The notes under the pieces were generated by a model. The model was not told where the DNA came from, made no database searches, and saw only the letters and a list, made by a program, of their open reading frames with translations. From NCBI RefSeq assembly GCF_008373765.1, contig NZ_VUJW01000003.1, forward strand, positions 930,001-994,000: a stretch of 64,000 nt of DNA, in the 5' to 3' direction. The number at the start of each line of letters is the position of its first letter. Positions within the stretch are counted from its first letter, which is position 1. A program made the translations under genes and the position numbers. This document shows, one piece after another, positions 1-6,907 of this stretch. The stretch is from Nocardioides antri. GTDB lineage: Bacteria > Actinomycetota > Actinomycetes > Propionibacteriales > Nocardioidaceae.

Positions 1-567
1 CGTTGTGGCGCCGCCGCGGCGCGCGGCGTTGGTGCGGAGCAGGGCGAGATCCTCGCCGGCGCGCTCGTACGGAATGAGCCGTGCCTCCTCGTCGGCAAGC
101 TGCTCGCGGAGCTTGTCGACCTTCCGGCGGATCGGCTCAGCCTCGGCCTCCAGGTGTGCGGCCAGGGCGTCGTGCTGTTCCTCGAGCATCCCGAGCTCGG
201 TGGCCTCCAGGAGCGAGTGGAGGTCGTCGAACACGTGCTGCGGGTAGGCGGGCCACGGCCACGGCTCCTCGTCCACAGGCGGCGGCACCGGCTTACTCGG
301 ATCGAGCATCGCGGCTCGGACAGCCTCAGCGCGCTCGGCGTTCGCGGCGTCCATGCGGCGCCTGCGGGCCTCGGCCTCGTTGCGGATCCGGGCCTCGGCT
401 TGGATCAGGTGCTCCCGCTCCTCGGCGAGGCGCCGGAAGTCGGGGAGGTCGGCGAACGCGGACGGCACTTGGGTCTGTCGCACGGGGTGGGCGCGCAAGT
501 GCCGGCCGTAGCGGGAGCGGCGTCGGGCCTGCTCCTCCTCGGTGGGCAGCGGTAGCGGGTTCGTCAT
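1..567 (-). CDS. Hypothetical element protein, charged and helical (3' end cut by window)
   Basis: The gene is open to the window edge and its ATG lies at 567, reading leftward. The protein starts MTNPLPLPTEEEQARRR and is rich in Glu, Arg and Ala. A charged helical stretch, likely coiled coil, covers about residues 48-85. A proline-rich linker (KPVPPPVDEEPWPWP) follows, then a second helical segment to about residue 170. It starts 11 bp after the stop of the upstream 57-aa gene in the same operon. I do not recognise the family. A position just after a TerS-like gene would suit a scaffold or accessory packaging protein, but that is only positional inference. Confidence 0.6.
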   Translation of the reverse strand, partial: MTNPLPLPTEEEQARRRSRYGRHLRAHPVRQTQVPSAFADLPDFRRLAEEREHLIQAEARIRNEAEARRRRMDAANAERAEAVRAAMLDPSKPVPPPVDEEPWPWPAYPQHVFDDLHSLLEATELGMLEEQHDALAAHLEAEAEPIRRKVDKLREQLADEEARLIPYERAGEDLALLRTNAARRGGATT

Positions 568-578
568 GGTCGTGGTCC

Positions 579-752
579 TCACTGGTCGGCGTCGGTGGGC
601 AGGCGGAGACGGCGCCGCAGCTCGTCGAGCTCGGTCGTCGTGTCCTGGGCTTTCAGGTGGTCGAGTAGGCGCCGTTCGGCGCTGGTCAGGTCGGCGGGTT
701 CGCGGGCGCTCAGCTCGCGGAGTCGCCTCGCAGGGAGTCCGGTCAACGGCAT
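579..752 (-). CDS. Small element protein, 57 aa
   Basis: A short leftward ORF starting MPLTGLPARRLRELSAREP and ending LPTDADQ. Its ATG at 752 lies inside the last codons of the TerS-like gene (10-bp overlap), so translation coupling is likely. The protein is highly charged and predicted helical, with Leu/Arg-rich halves that could form a short helical hairpin. I recognise no family. Support comes from the overlapping gene arrangement and from coding-like composition rather than from homology. Confidence 0.55.
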   Translation of the reverse strand: MPLTGLPARRLRELSAREPADLTSAERRLLDHLKAQDTTTELDELRRRLRLPTDADQ

Positions 753-1366
753 GGCCAGGTGTCCTCTCTGTGGGTGTGGGCGGCGCCGGTCGTGGTCGGC
801 GGGCTCAGCGGCTCAGCGGCCGCGCGGGCCTCCTCGAGCCGGGTGTCGATCTCGCGGCGGAGCGCGGCGAGCCGGTCGCGGCGGGCCTCATCGTCCAGCG
901 TGGCGACGTCGGTGACCGGGATCGGGCCCCCCTCGGGTCCGCTGATCGTGACGCGGTGGGGCTCCCCGAGCACGTCACGTTCGATCTTCGCGGCGACGTC
1001 CCATAGGCGGGTGAGGTCGCTCGGCGACAGGTCGGCGGCGTCGAGTCCGTTGAGCCGCTCCTCCACCTTGCGGAGCGCCTCGCGGGCGACGCGGAGGTGT
1101 CGGCGGGCGGACTCTCGGCGGGCCTCTCTGAGCTCCTCGTCGTAGGTGCGGCGCATCGCGGCGTCCCATGCCTCAACACGGGCCTGCCAGCGGTGACGGC
1201 TGCTCCATCGGTGCAGGAGACTCGCGGACTTGTTGCACTCGGCGGCGACCTTCACGACACTCCGGCCCGGCCCGGCCTCGAGGTAGGCGCGGAACGCGGC
1301 GTACGCCTTGCCGGTCTCGTCGGGCAGCTGCTCCCCGGGCTCCACGTAGGTCGTCGGCTCGGTCAT
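743..1366 (-). CDS. TerS-like HTH protein (terminase small subunit-like)
   Basis: 207 aa from the ATG at 1366, which overlaps the upstream stop by 4 bp (ATGA). Residues about 20-65 contain YAAFRAYLEAGPGRSVVKVA followed by an HTH-like SASLLHRWSSRHRW and a WDAAM segment. This arrangement recurs in actinobacterial mobile-element proteins annotated as HTH or terminase small subunit. The rest is a long charged helical region with a short ISGPEGGPIPV segment near residue 140. The expected role is recognition of a packaging (pac/cos) site on DNA. No large terminase gene is in the window. A general DNA-binding protein is the alternative. Confidence 0.55.
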   Translation of the reverse strand: MTEPTTYVEPGEQLPDETGKAYAAFRAYLEAGPGRSVVKVAAECNKSASLLHRWSSRHRWQARVEAWDAAMRRTYDEELREARRESARRHLRVAREALRKVEERLNGLDAADLSPSDLTRLWDVAAKIERDVLGEPHRVTISGPEGGPIPVTDVATLDDEARRDRLAALRREIDTRLEEARAAAEPLSPPTTTGAAHTHREDTWPCR

Positions 1367-1548
1367 CGGGTCGTCTCTCGGTTCTGGACGTACGGGACGC
1401 AGTCGCGGCACGCGCCCGTGCGGGTGTTTGCCCTGACCGGAATCCCGCAGCGGACGCAGGGGCGGCGCCGGGCCTCGGAGTCGCCGGGGGTGCCGGATCG
1501 GTCGGCGAGCGTCCCGTTCACAGGGCGGCGGTGGCGTGGCTCAGGCAT
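1363..1548 (-). CDS. Small zinc-ribbon-like protein, 61 aa
   Basis: The start chosen is the ATG at 1548, which overlaps the preceding stop by 8 bp and gives MPEPRHRRPVNGT. The C-terminal half has two CxxC pairs (CVRC and CRDC, 14 residues apart), a pattern typical of a small zinc ribbon. Its stop overlaps the TerS-like start as ATGA. Function is unknown; small zinc-ribbon proteins of this size are common in phage and satellite operons as DNA-binding or host-takeover factors. Confidence 0.55.
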   Translation of the reverse strand: MPEPRHRRPVNGTLADRSGTPGDSEARRRPCVRCGIPVRANTRTGACRDCVPYVQNRETTR

Positions 1549-1753
1549 CGCGGGCACCTGTCGCGGTGCCGGTCCGGCTGGGGAGCCGGCCACCGGGGAG
1601 CCGGAGGGGCAGGCGGCGGCGCCCGAGGATCGCGGGTGAGCACTTCCCTGCGCAGACGAGCCGGAGAGCCGCCTCCTCGGGAGTCTCGGCGCGCTCCACG
1701 TGCGCGCCCGGACGGCGCGAGGCCTGGCGCTGGCGGCGGTTTCGGCGCGGCAT
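1541..1753 (-). CDS. Small basic element protein, 70 aa
   Basis: Begins MPRRNRRQRQASRRPG at 1753, with the ATG overlapping the upstream TGA (TGATG). It carries a basic N-terminus and a middle AETPEEAALRLVCAGKC segment. The stop overlaps the next gene by 8 bp. No family is recognised. The basic N-terminus suggests nucleic-acid binding, which is inference only. Confidence 0.5.
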   Translation of the reverse strand: MPRRNRRQRQASRRPGAHVERAETPEEAALRLVCAGKCSPAILGRRRLPLRLPGGRLPSRTGTATGARDA

Positions 1754-1980
1754 CACGTCTCCTGGGAGGTCTGGTCGTCGAGCGTCCGGGCCGCGAGCGC
1801 CCGGGCGAGCACCTCGGCGACGTCGAAGGCAAGCTCTACGCCGCTCTGGTCGACGTTCGGGGCGTCGGTGACGGCGCAGAGCAGCGCATCGGAGACCGCG
1901 CCCGTGCTGGCGGCCTGGCGGGCGACGTCGACGAGCTGGGCGGCGATTCGGTACGGGTCGCCGTGGTTGAGGGCGTTCAT
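1753..1980 (-). CDS. Small helical element protein, 75 aa
   Basis: Begins MNALNHGDPYRIAAQLVDV at 1980, overlapping the upstream stop as ATGA. The composition is hydrophobic-acidic and mostly alpha-helical, with one Cys and no membrane segment. It is not a family I know. Tight overlap on both sides (ATGA before, TGATG after) supports it as a real member of the leftward operon. Confidence 0.55.
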   Translation of the reverse strand: MNALNHGDPYRIAAQLVDVARQAASTGAVSDALLCAVTDAPNVDQSGVELAFDVAEVLARALAARTLDDQTSQET

Positions 1981-2120
1981 CGCCGGCCCCGCTTTCTCGC
2001 GGCGCGCTTCGTGGCAGCGTCATCCCGGGCGGCGGTCGTGCCGTCGGCGTAGCGGGACGGGATCGCGCCTCGGGCGCTGGCGGGGCGGTTGAGGCGGCGG
2101 GGTCGCTGCTGGCACTTCAT
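1977..2120 (-). CDS. Very small basic protein, 47 aa
   Basis: Starts MKCQQRPRRLNRPASARG at 2120 (ATGA overlap with the initiator-like gene) and ends KRAARKRGRR. It is extremely Arg/Lys-rich, so it may bind nucleic acid. It is supported by ATGA overlaps on both sides. No family is recognised and it could be a coupling leader rather than a functional protein. Confidence 0.45.
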   Translation of the reverse strand: MKCQQRPRRLNRPASARGAIPSRYADGTTAARDDAATKRAARKRGRR

Positions 2121-3067
2121 CGGGTCTCCTCTCGGACGACGTACAGGTGTCGCTCCCCCGCGGCAGTGCGATCGGCGCTGGCGCGGTGTTCGACGAGGGC
2201 CTGCAACATCACGGTCCATTCCTCGTCGGTCACATTGGGACCGGGTATCGGCAGGGCTGGCACGGCGGCCTCCTCGGTCATGGCTGGTTGGGGCACACCT
2301 GTCTGGTGCTGGGGCACAGAGCCCGAGTCGGGTTGGGGCACACCTGTCTGGCGCTTGGGGCACACCTGCCGGGTCTCCCGGCTTAGGTAGGTGGCGAGGG
2401 CCTCGACGTCCGGGAGCTGGTAGACGCTCGCGCGGGGCGTCCGGCGCGGGGTCGTGTTCCGCTTGGCTCCGGCCTTCCTTGGGTCGCCAACCCACCGGCC
2501 GCGCTCGACGAGCACGAGCAGCCCGGCGGCGTCGAGCCGGCCGAGGTGGTAGCGGACGGCCTTCACAGTGAGTCCGGTCGCCTCGGCTGTCGGTTGCAGT
2601 GGCAGGTTCGCGAGCGTGCGGCCGGTCGACTCGGCTCGGTCGGCGGCGTGGCAGAGCAGAGTTCGCTGCGCGTCCGGCAGCAGGACGTCAGGGTCCGCGG
2701 CCAGGTCGCGGACGCGCTGGGCACGCCGCACGGCTTCGTCGCGGGCGGTTTCCGTCGTCCACGCGGGAGACTCCTCTGCGCGCTTCTCCGCGCGCTCCCA
2801 CGCGGTTGTGAGGGTCCGGGCGAGGCTCCGGGGAGTCCGCACCTTCCCGCTGCTGGTCAGGCGGGCCTGCCGCCCGAGATCCGATCCGGGCTCGAGCACG
2901 AGGTACTCCCACTCGGGACGGCTCCATCCGTGAGCGATCGCCGAGAGCGCGGTGCGCCCGAGCTCGTCCCACACGGCCCGATCTCCGCGCGCGCGGAGCT
3001 CTCGGGGCGGCACACCATCGCGGATCAGGTCGACGGCCCAGCCGGGCAGGTTGGTCCGGTCAATCAC
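2117..3067 (-). CDS. Replication initiator-like winged-helix protein with embedded iterons
   Basis: 316 aa from a GTG at 3067 that overlaps the upstream stop by 8 bp; a longer ATG start at 3193 would overlap that gene by 134 bp and is less likely. About residues 140-185 hold a winged-helix domain (PTAEATGLTVKAVRYHLGRL followed by LLVLVERGRWV), as in plasmid and phage initiators. The C-terminal third is low-complexity, with repeated QTGVPQP units encoded by direct repeats that resemble replication iterons (see 2288-2373). Initiator function is inferred from the fold, the operon position after xis and the embedded repeats. A plain transcriptional regulator is the alternative. Confidence 0.55.
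   Translation of the reverse strand: MIDRTNLPGWAVDLIRDGVPPRELRARGDRAVWDELGRTALSAIAHGWSRPEWEYLVLEPGSDLGRQARLTSSGKVRTPRSLARTLTTAWERAEKRAEESPAWTTETARDEAVRRAQRVRDLAADPDVLLPDAQRTLLCHAADRAESTGRTLANLPLQPTAEATGLTVKAVRYHLGRLDAAGLLVLVERGRWVGDPRKAGAKRNTTPRRTPRASVYQLPDVEALATYLSRETRQVCPKRQTGVPQPDSGSVPQHQTGVPQPAMTEEAAVPALPIPGPNVTDEEWTVMLQALVEHRASADRTAAGERHLYVVREETR
2288..2373 (+). repeat. Iteron-like direct repeats inside the initiator-like gene
   Basis: Two perfect 19-bp copies of TTGGGGCACACCTGTCTGG lie at 2288-2306 and 2333-2351. A third copy at 2355-2373 has two changes in its last five bases, and a degenerate copy lies near 2309-2327 (TGGGGCACA conserved). Copies start at roughly 22-bp intervals, about two helical turns, as in iteron origins. 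They lie in the coding sequence of the winged-helix protein, as lambda ori iterons lie in gene O. They could instead reflect only a repeated peptide (QTGVPQP). Confidence 0.55.
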
Positions 3068-3323
3068 CGCCACCGCCACGGCCGGAAGCGGTCGCGGGCT
3101 GGCGGTCGTGGCGGTCGAGCAGGGCAAGGGCAGGTGAAGCGGAGAGGTGGGGCCTGCAACGAGGACACGGGGTCGGGCGGCCGCGCTCGTCATCAGCGAG
3201 CCACCCGGCGACGCAGTAGCGCCCGTGCAGGTTGTCGAGCGCCTGCTGCTCGGCACGTAGCTCGGCGGCGTGCTCGCGCTCCTCGAGCACGTCCTGCGAG
3301 CGCGTCGGCGGCCAGGTGCTCAC
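3060..3323 (-). CDS. Small Cys-containing element protein, 87 aa
   Basis: Starts at a GTG (3323) overlapping the xis-like stop as GTGA and begins MSTWPPTRSQDVLEER. An acidic helical N-terminal half is followed by a C..CPRCRPH cluster around residues 37-58 that could bind one zinc, then a Gly-rich tail. The stop overlaps the next GTG by 8 bp. Family unknown. Position between xis and rep-like genes suggests a role in element replication or regulation, by context only. Confidence 0.55.
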   Translation of the reverse strand: MSTWPPTRSQDVLEEREHAAELRAEQQALDNLHGRYCVAGWLADDERGRPTPCPRCRPHLSASPALALLDRHDRQPATASGRGGGGD

Positions 3324-3592
3324 GACCGACTCCCGGTAGCCGGGGCATCGTCAAGGTCGGCGAGCGCCTGGGCGCCGAGCATCCGCAGCAACGCGGCGGT
3401 GGGGACGACGATGCGGTGACCGATACGGAGGCTCGGGAGGTCTCCGCGCTCGGCGGCCTCGTACGCGACACTCCGGCCGACCCCGAGCAGGGAGGCGGCC
3501 GAGACCTTGGATGCGTGCCACACGGGCAGCGTTGTCGGCAGATCCCGGAGATCGCCGAGCGCGTGCCCGCTGGTGTTGATTACTGCCGTCAT
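3320..3592 (-). CDS. Excisionase-like helix-turn-helix protein
   Basis: 90 aa with a MerR/excisionase-type HTH in the middle: VSAASLLGVGRSVAYEAAE (HTH) then GDLPSLRIGHRIVVPTAALL (wing), typical of helix-turn-helix 17 excisionase proteins. Such proteins bend att DNA to favour excision and may also regulate the promoter. It is the first gene of the leftward operon and faces a divergent rightward gene 48 bp away, with an inverted repeat between them. Its short size and clean domain make the call fairly safe; whether it acts as Xis or as repressor is not settled. Confidence 0.75.
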   Translation of the reverse strand: MTAVINTSGHALGDLRDLPTTLPVWHASKVSAASLLGVGRSVAYEAAERGDLPSLRIGHRIVVPTAALLRMLGAQALADLDDAPATGSRS

Positions 3593-3604
3593 GGATCCAA
3601 TGGT

Positions 3605-3631
3605 GGTACGGGATGCGTGTGTTCCTGTACC
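3605..3631. promoter_or_regulatory. Inverted-repeat operator in the element's divergent promoter
   Basis: GGTACGGGA (3605-3613) pairs with TCCTGTACC (3623-3631), 9-bp arms with one mismatch and a 9-bp spacer, between the xis-like start (3592) and the divergent start (3641). Arms two turns apart suit a dimeric HTH protein, possibly the xis-like product or a regulator elsewhere in the element. Confidence 0.55.
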
Positions 3632-3640
3632 CTCTTAGCC

Positions 3641-4321
3641 ATGGAACGCAACAACGCACAGCGCGACCCCGGCGAGTGTGTCGCAACCGAGAGCACCTCT
3701 GACCCCGTGGTGTCAGACGTTGAGCGGGAGGTCGAGGCGCGCGGCTGGCACGTGACGTCGCACTGGTTCGCTGTCGGCGGGCAGGTCATCGCAGCCGGGC
3801 TGGACGTGCGGTCGTTCACTACGAGCGAGCCGGGCGCTCTGCCTGTCCAGTCGGGCGAGTTCGCGCCTTGGGACACCCCCGGGGAGATCACTCGACGAGC
3901 GGTCGAGAGCATCCCGATTGGGACGATCCTGCGGGAGCACAAGCGGCGCGCCTGGGTCACGCTCGCCGGACGTTCTGAGCAGGTCGCGGAGACGTTCCCG
4001 GAGACTGCAACCGAGTGGGGGGAGCTCGCGGGCTCAATGGACACGCCCCAGCGGCGCAAGAGCTCACGAGAGGCGCTGTACGGCCGAGTGGCCGAGCTCT
4101 ACCGCCAGGCCGAAAGGCACAGGGAGACCGCACCTGCGGAGTACGTCCGTGCACGCCTCGAGTCGGACCCGCGCTGGGCCGAGCTGCCGGAGCTGCACCC
4201 GTCGCGAGACACCGAGGCGAAGCGCGTCCGGGTCCGCAAGTGGATCAAGAGGGCGCGAGACCTTCAGTACCTAGACCCGGCGTCGTCGACTCCGGCCGCC
4301 AAGAGGAAGGAAGGCAAGTGA
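3641..4321 (+). CDS. Hypothetical element protein coupled to integrase, 226 aa
   Basis: ATG at 3641 is the first in-frame start after the divergent promoter; a longer upstream reading frame runs through the leftward genes and is discarded. The protein starts MERNNAQRDPGECVATES. The N-terminal half looks like a small mixed alpha/beta domain (WHVTSHWFAVGGQVIAAG). The C-terminal half is a charged helical region with HTH-like character (REALYGRVAELYRQAERHRE) ending in a Lys-rich tail. Its TGA overlaps the integrase GTG (GTGA), so the two are cotranslated. Unknown family; a regulator or directionality factor for the integrase is the contextual guess. Confidence 0.6.
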   Translation: MERNNAQRDPGECVATESTSDPVVSDVEREVEARGWHVTSHWFAVGGQVIAAGLDVRSFTTSEPGALPVQSGEFAPWDTPGEITRRAVESIPIGTILREHKRRAWVTLAGRSEQVAETFPETATEWGELAGSMDTPQRRKSSREALYGRVAELYRQAERHRETAPAEYVRARLESDPRWAELPELHPSRDTEAKRVRVRKWIKRARDLQYLDPASSTPAAKRKEGK

Positions 4322-5490
4322 GGATCACCAAGCCGAAGCCGGGCGAGCCGATCCGGTTCGTCGAGAGCAAGGGTGGCCCCCGATACCGGGTCGTGCTGGA
4401 CGTGTCACCGAAGGGCGCTTCGCGGCGTCAGGTGACCCGCACGTACGCGACGCTTCGGGAGGCGCGGGCGTTCGTCGAGGAGACCCGGACGCGGGTCCGC
4501 CAGGGCAACTACACGGCTCCGAGCCGGGTCACGGTGCGGCAGCTTGCAGAGGATTGGCTCCGATCCCGTGTCGACGTCCGCGAGGTCACGGTGAACGGGT
4601 ACCGCGGCGTGCTCGCGCCGGTGCTCGAGCGGGTCGGTGAGCGGCCGGCCCAGACGTTCACGCGGCGCGACGTCGAGGCGCTGATGATGTGGTGTGAGGA
4701 ATCCGGCGGCGCCCGGGGTAAGGGCCTGTCTCAGCGCTCGCTGGTCTACACGCTCGGCACCTTGCGGCAAGTGTTCGCGTACGGCGTCTCGCTCGGCGTG
4801 CTGGCGACCAATCCCGCGGCCGACGTGAAGGCTCGTCGGCGGACGAAGGGCAACCGCAACGACGTCGAGGTGTGGGACGTCGAGCAGCTCCTCACGTTCC
4901 GACAGGTCGCGGACGTGGATCCCTGGGCGGCGGCGTGGCGGCTGACGCTCTGCGGACTGCGGCGCTCGGAGGTGCTCGGCATGTCGTGGCGGTCGGTCGA
5001 CGTCGAGGCGGGATCCGTCCAGGTCGAGGCTTCCCGGGTCGCGCTCACAGAAGGGCGCACGGCCGTCGACGACACCAAGAGCGCGGCCTCTCATCGCGCG
5101 GTGCCGGTCGAGTCCATGCACCCCGGAACGGTCGGGCTTCTGCGGGCACTGTCGGCCCGGCAGGCTGCGGATCGGCTGGCGGCGGGCGGGGCGTACGCCG
5201 ATAGCGGGCTGATGCTGGTCGACGCGCTCGGCCAGGAGATCGCGCCGGATGCGTACTCGGCGAGGTTCCGCGCGCTGTGCCGCCAGGCGGGCGTGCCGGT
5301 GATCCGGCTTCACGCTGTGCGGCACACGTTAGCGCTCATGCTTCACCGGGCGGGTGAGGCTCCGGCCGACGTCGCGGCGCTGCTCGGGCATACGGTGGCG
5401 ACGCATCTTGCGGTGTACGTGCCGGGCACCGAGCGCGGAGCGCGGTCGGCGGCGGGCAGGTTCGGTGAGGTGCTCGCGGCGGTCCGGTAA
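4318..5490 (+). CDS. int: Tyrosine recombinase / phage-type integrase
   Basis: 390 aa from the GTG at 4318 (GTGA overlap). An N-terminal Arm-type domain (YRVVLDVSPKGASRRQVTRT) is followed by a SAM-like core-binding domain at about residues 55-150 and a catalytic domain. Catalytic motifs are visible: LTLCGLRRSEVLGMSW (first Arg), LHAVRHTLALML (His-x-x-Arg), LLGHTVATHLAVYVPG (His and nucleophile Tyr). It would integrate and excise the element at the neighbouring tRNA-Arg gene, whose 3' end lies 121 bp downstream. It is full length, with all catalytic residues present. A strong hairpin terminator follows. Confidence 0.95.
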   Translation: MRITKPKPGEPIRFVESKGGPRYRVVLDVSPKGASRRQVTRTYATLREARAFVEETRTRVRQGNYTAPSRVTVRQLAEDWLRSRVDVREVTVNGYRGVLAPVLERVGERPAQTFTRRDVEALMMWCEESGGARGKGLSQRSLVYTLGTLRQVFAYGVSLGVLATNPAADVKARRRTKGNRNDVEVWDVEQLLTFRQVADVDPWAAAWRLTLCGLRRSEVLGMSWRSVDVEAGSVQVEASRVALTEGRTAVDDTKSAASHRAVPVESMHPGTVGLLRALSARQAADRLAAGGAYADSGLMLVDALGQEIAPDAYSARFRALCRQAGVPVIRLHAVRHTLALMLHRAGEAPADVAALLGHTVATHLAVYVPGTERGARSAAGRFGEVLAAVR

Positions 5491-5539
5491 GCCGTCGCGG
5501 GCGCTCACTGGTGCAACCTGTGAGAGAACCGTGAGAGAG

Positions 5540-5574
5540 AACAGCCCCCGAGCCGGTAAGTCTCGGGGGCTGTT
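5540..5574 (+). terminator. Intrinsic terminator after integrase
   Basis: Perfect 13-bp inverted repeat (AACAGCCCCCGAG with its complement) and a 9-nt loop, 50 bp after the integrase stop and before the convergent tRNA. A weak T-rich run follows. It can also stop transcription coming leftward through the tRNA. Confidence 0.75.
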
Positions 5575-5611
5575 CGTCTGTTTGCGCTGGTCAGGACGTG
5601 AATCCGATCTG

Positions 5612-5684
5612 CGCGCCCGTAGGGATTCGAACCCCAAACCTTCTGATCCGTAGTCAGATGCTCTATCCGTTGAGCTACGGGCGC
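5612..5684 (-). tRNA. tRNA-Arg (ACG)
   Basis: A 73-nt cloverleaf on the minus strand with 7-bp acceptor GCGCCCG/CGGGCGC. Anticodon stem TCTGA/TCAGA encloses loop CTACGGA, giving anticodon ACG. The T-arm is GGGGTTCGAATCCC. CCA is not encoded. Its 3' end faces the integrase, so the acceptor/T-arm region is the likely attB core. Confidence 0.95.
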
Positions 5685-5819
5685 ATGCCGCCTCGCGAGC
5701 GACCGGACGAGAATAGCCGAGGCCAAGACCGGATGCCGAATCGCCCCGGTGTGGGATCATGAGCGCCGACACCTGCCCGGTGGGGGCTGCCCGGGCGCAC
5801 ACGTGAGCGGGAGGTCGCG

Positions 5820-6860
5820 TTGTCCGGCTACGAGCCCGAGGACCGTGAGCTGTTCGAGCGCGCGGCGACCGAGCTCTACGACATGGTCGTCCGGGAGGGC
5901 GGGATCCCGCCCGACGACGCTCGCATCGCCGACGGCACCGACACGAAGGCCGCGCTCGACCTGCTGGCCGAGCTCAACCTCGTGCAGCTGGACCAGGTTG
6001 CCGGCGTGTGGCGGGCGCTCGAGCCGGCGAACGTGCAGTCGCGGGTGGTCACGCCGCTGAGCAGCGAGGGTGCCCGGCTGCTCGAGGAGTCGGCGCGCTG
6101 GGCCAAGGCGTTCCAGACGCTCAACCACTCCTGGCGGCGGTCACCGGTGGCGCAGAGCTCGGGCCCGTTCACGTACCTCCACAACGAGGCGATCAACCCC
6201 TACCTCACCGCCCTCATCGGCGACGCGGAGGAGGACCTGCTCACCGCGCAGCCGCAGACCGGACGCGACGCGCCCTCGATCGCGACCGCCGCGCTCCGCG
6301 ACATCCAGGCGCTCGAGCGCGGGATCTCGATGCGCACGCTCTACCAGCACAGCGCGCGCCGCAGCGCGATCACGCAGAAGTACGTCGCCGCGGTGACGGT
6401 GCGCGGCGCGGAGGTGCGCACGCTCGACGAGTTCTTCAACCGCATGATCGTCGTCGACCGGCGGGTGGCCGTGATCCCGGCAGCGGACACGCTGGCCACG
6501 GCGGTCGTCGTACGCGAGCCGGCCGTCGTCGCCTACCTGATCGACGTGTTCGAGCGCGCCTGGGCCCGCGGCCGGCCGTTCGTCAACGCCGAGGAGACCA
6601 CGGTCCGTGAGATCGCCGACGAGCAGCGGGCGATGACGATCCGGATGCTGATCGCCGGGCACTCCGACGCGATGAGCGCCAAGCGGCTCGGCGTCAGCCC
6701 GCGCACGTATGCCGGCTACGTCGCCGATCTCAAGGCCGAGTACGACGCCGACACCCGGTTCCAGCTCGGCTACCGGATGGGAAGCGGAGGCATCACGGGC
6801 AACGAGGCCGCCGAGGCAGCCGAGGGACAGGGCACGCCGGAGGAGCGGGACGAGAAGTAG
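5820..6860 (+). CDS. LuxR-type HTH transcriptional regulator with TrmB-like N-terminus
   Basis: 346 aa from a TTG at 5820 preceded by a GGGAGG-type RBS; no in-frame ATG gives a better start. Residues about 10-70 form a TrmB-like winged helix. The middle region (about 110-260) resembles the TrmB/phospholipase-D-like effector part of these regulators. A C-terminal LuxR/GerE-type HTH spans about 265-320 (MTIRMLIAGHSDAMSAKRLG then VSPRTYAGYVADLKAEY). Actinomycete regulators of this design often sit beside secreted-peptide genes, and here a 50-aa secreted peptide gene is convergent at 6908-7060. The ligand is unknown. Confidence 0.8.
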   Translation: MSGYEPEDRELFERAATELYDMVVREGGIPPDDARIADGTDTKAALDLLAELNLVQLDQVAGVWRALEPANVQSRVVTPLSSEGARLLEESARWAKAFQTLNHSWRRSPVAQSSGPFTYLHNEAINPYLTALIGDAEEDLLTAQPQTGRDAPSIATAALRDIQALERGISMRTLYQHSARRSAITQKYVAAVTVRGAEVRTLDEFFNRMIVVDRRVAVIPAADTLATAVVVREPAVVAYLIDVFERAWARGRPFVNAEETTVREIADEQRAMTIRMLIAGHSDAMSAKRLGVSPRTYAGYVADLKAEYDADTRFQLGYRMGSGGITGNEAAEAAEGQGTPEERDEK

Positions 6861-6862
6861 CA

Positions 6863-6891
6863 ACGACCGCCGGGCAGCGCCCGGCGGTCGT
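6863..6891. terminator. Bidirectional hairpin terminator
   Basis: Perfect 12-bp arms (ACGACCGCCGGG and complement) with a 5-nt loop between the convergent regulator gene and the small secreted peptide gene, so it can serve both. Confidence 0.7.
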
Positions 6892-6907
6892 CGAGGTCCT
6901 GCTCAGG

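Larger units (their letters stand above)
1..5612. mobile_element. Integrated element (phage satellite or prophage part) beside tRNA-Arg
   Basis: The segment combines a tyrosine integrase reading toward the 3' end of a tRNA-Arg gene, an excisionase-like HTH gene, an initiator-like winged-helix gene with internal iteron-like repeats, and a TerS-like gene in one overlapping leftward operon. Integrase next to a tRNA 3' end is the usual signature of site-specific integration. The order int, divergent regulator/xis, rep, small genes, terS resembles phage-inducible islands, but no capsid, portal or conjugation gene is visible. The left end lies outside the window, so a full prophage or an integrative plasmid is not excluded. 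The second att copy cannot be seen. Confidence 0.75.

Noticed and set aside
2546-3640. Long rightward reading frame before the 226-aa element gene
   Set aside because: It lies opposite the initiator-like and xis-like genes and crosses the divergent promoter. Only the part from ATG 3641 has protein-like composition.
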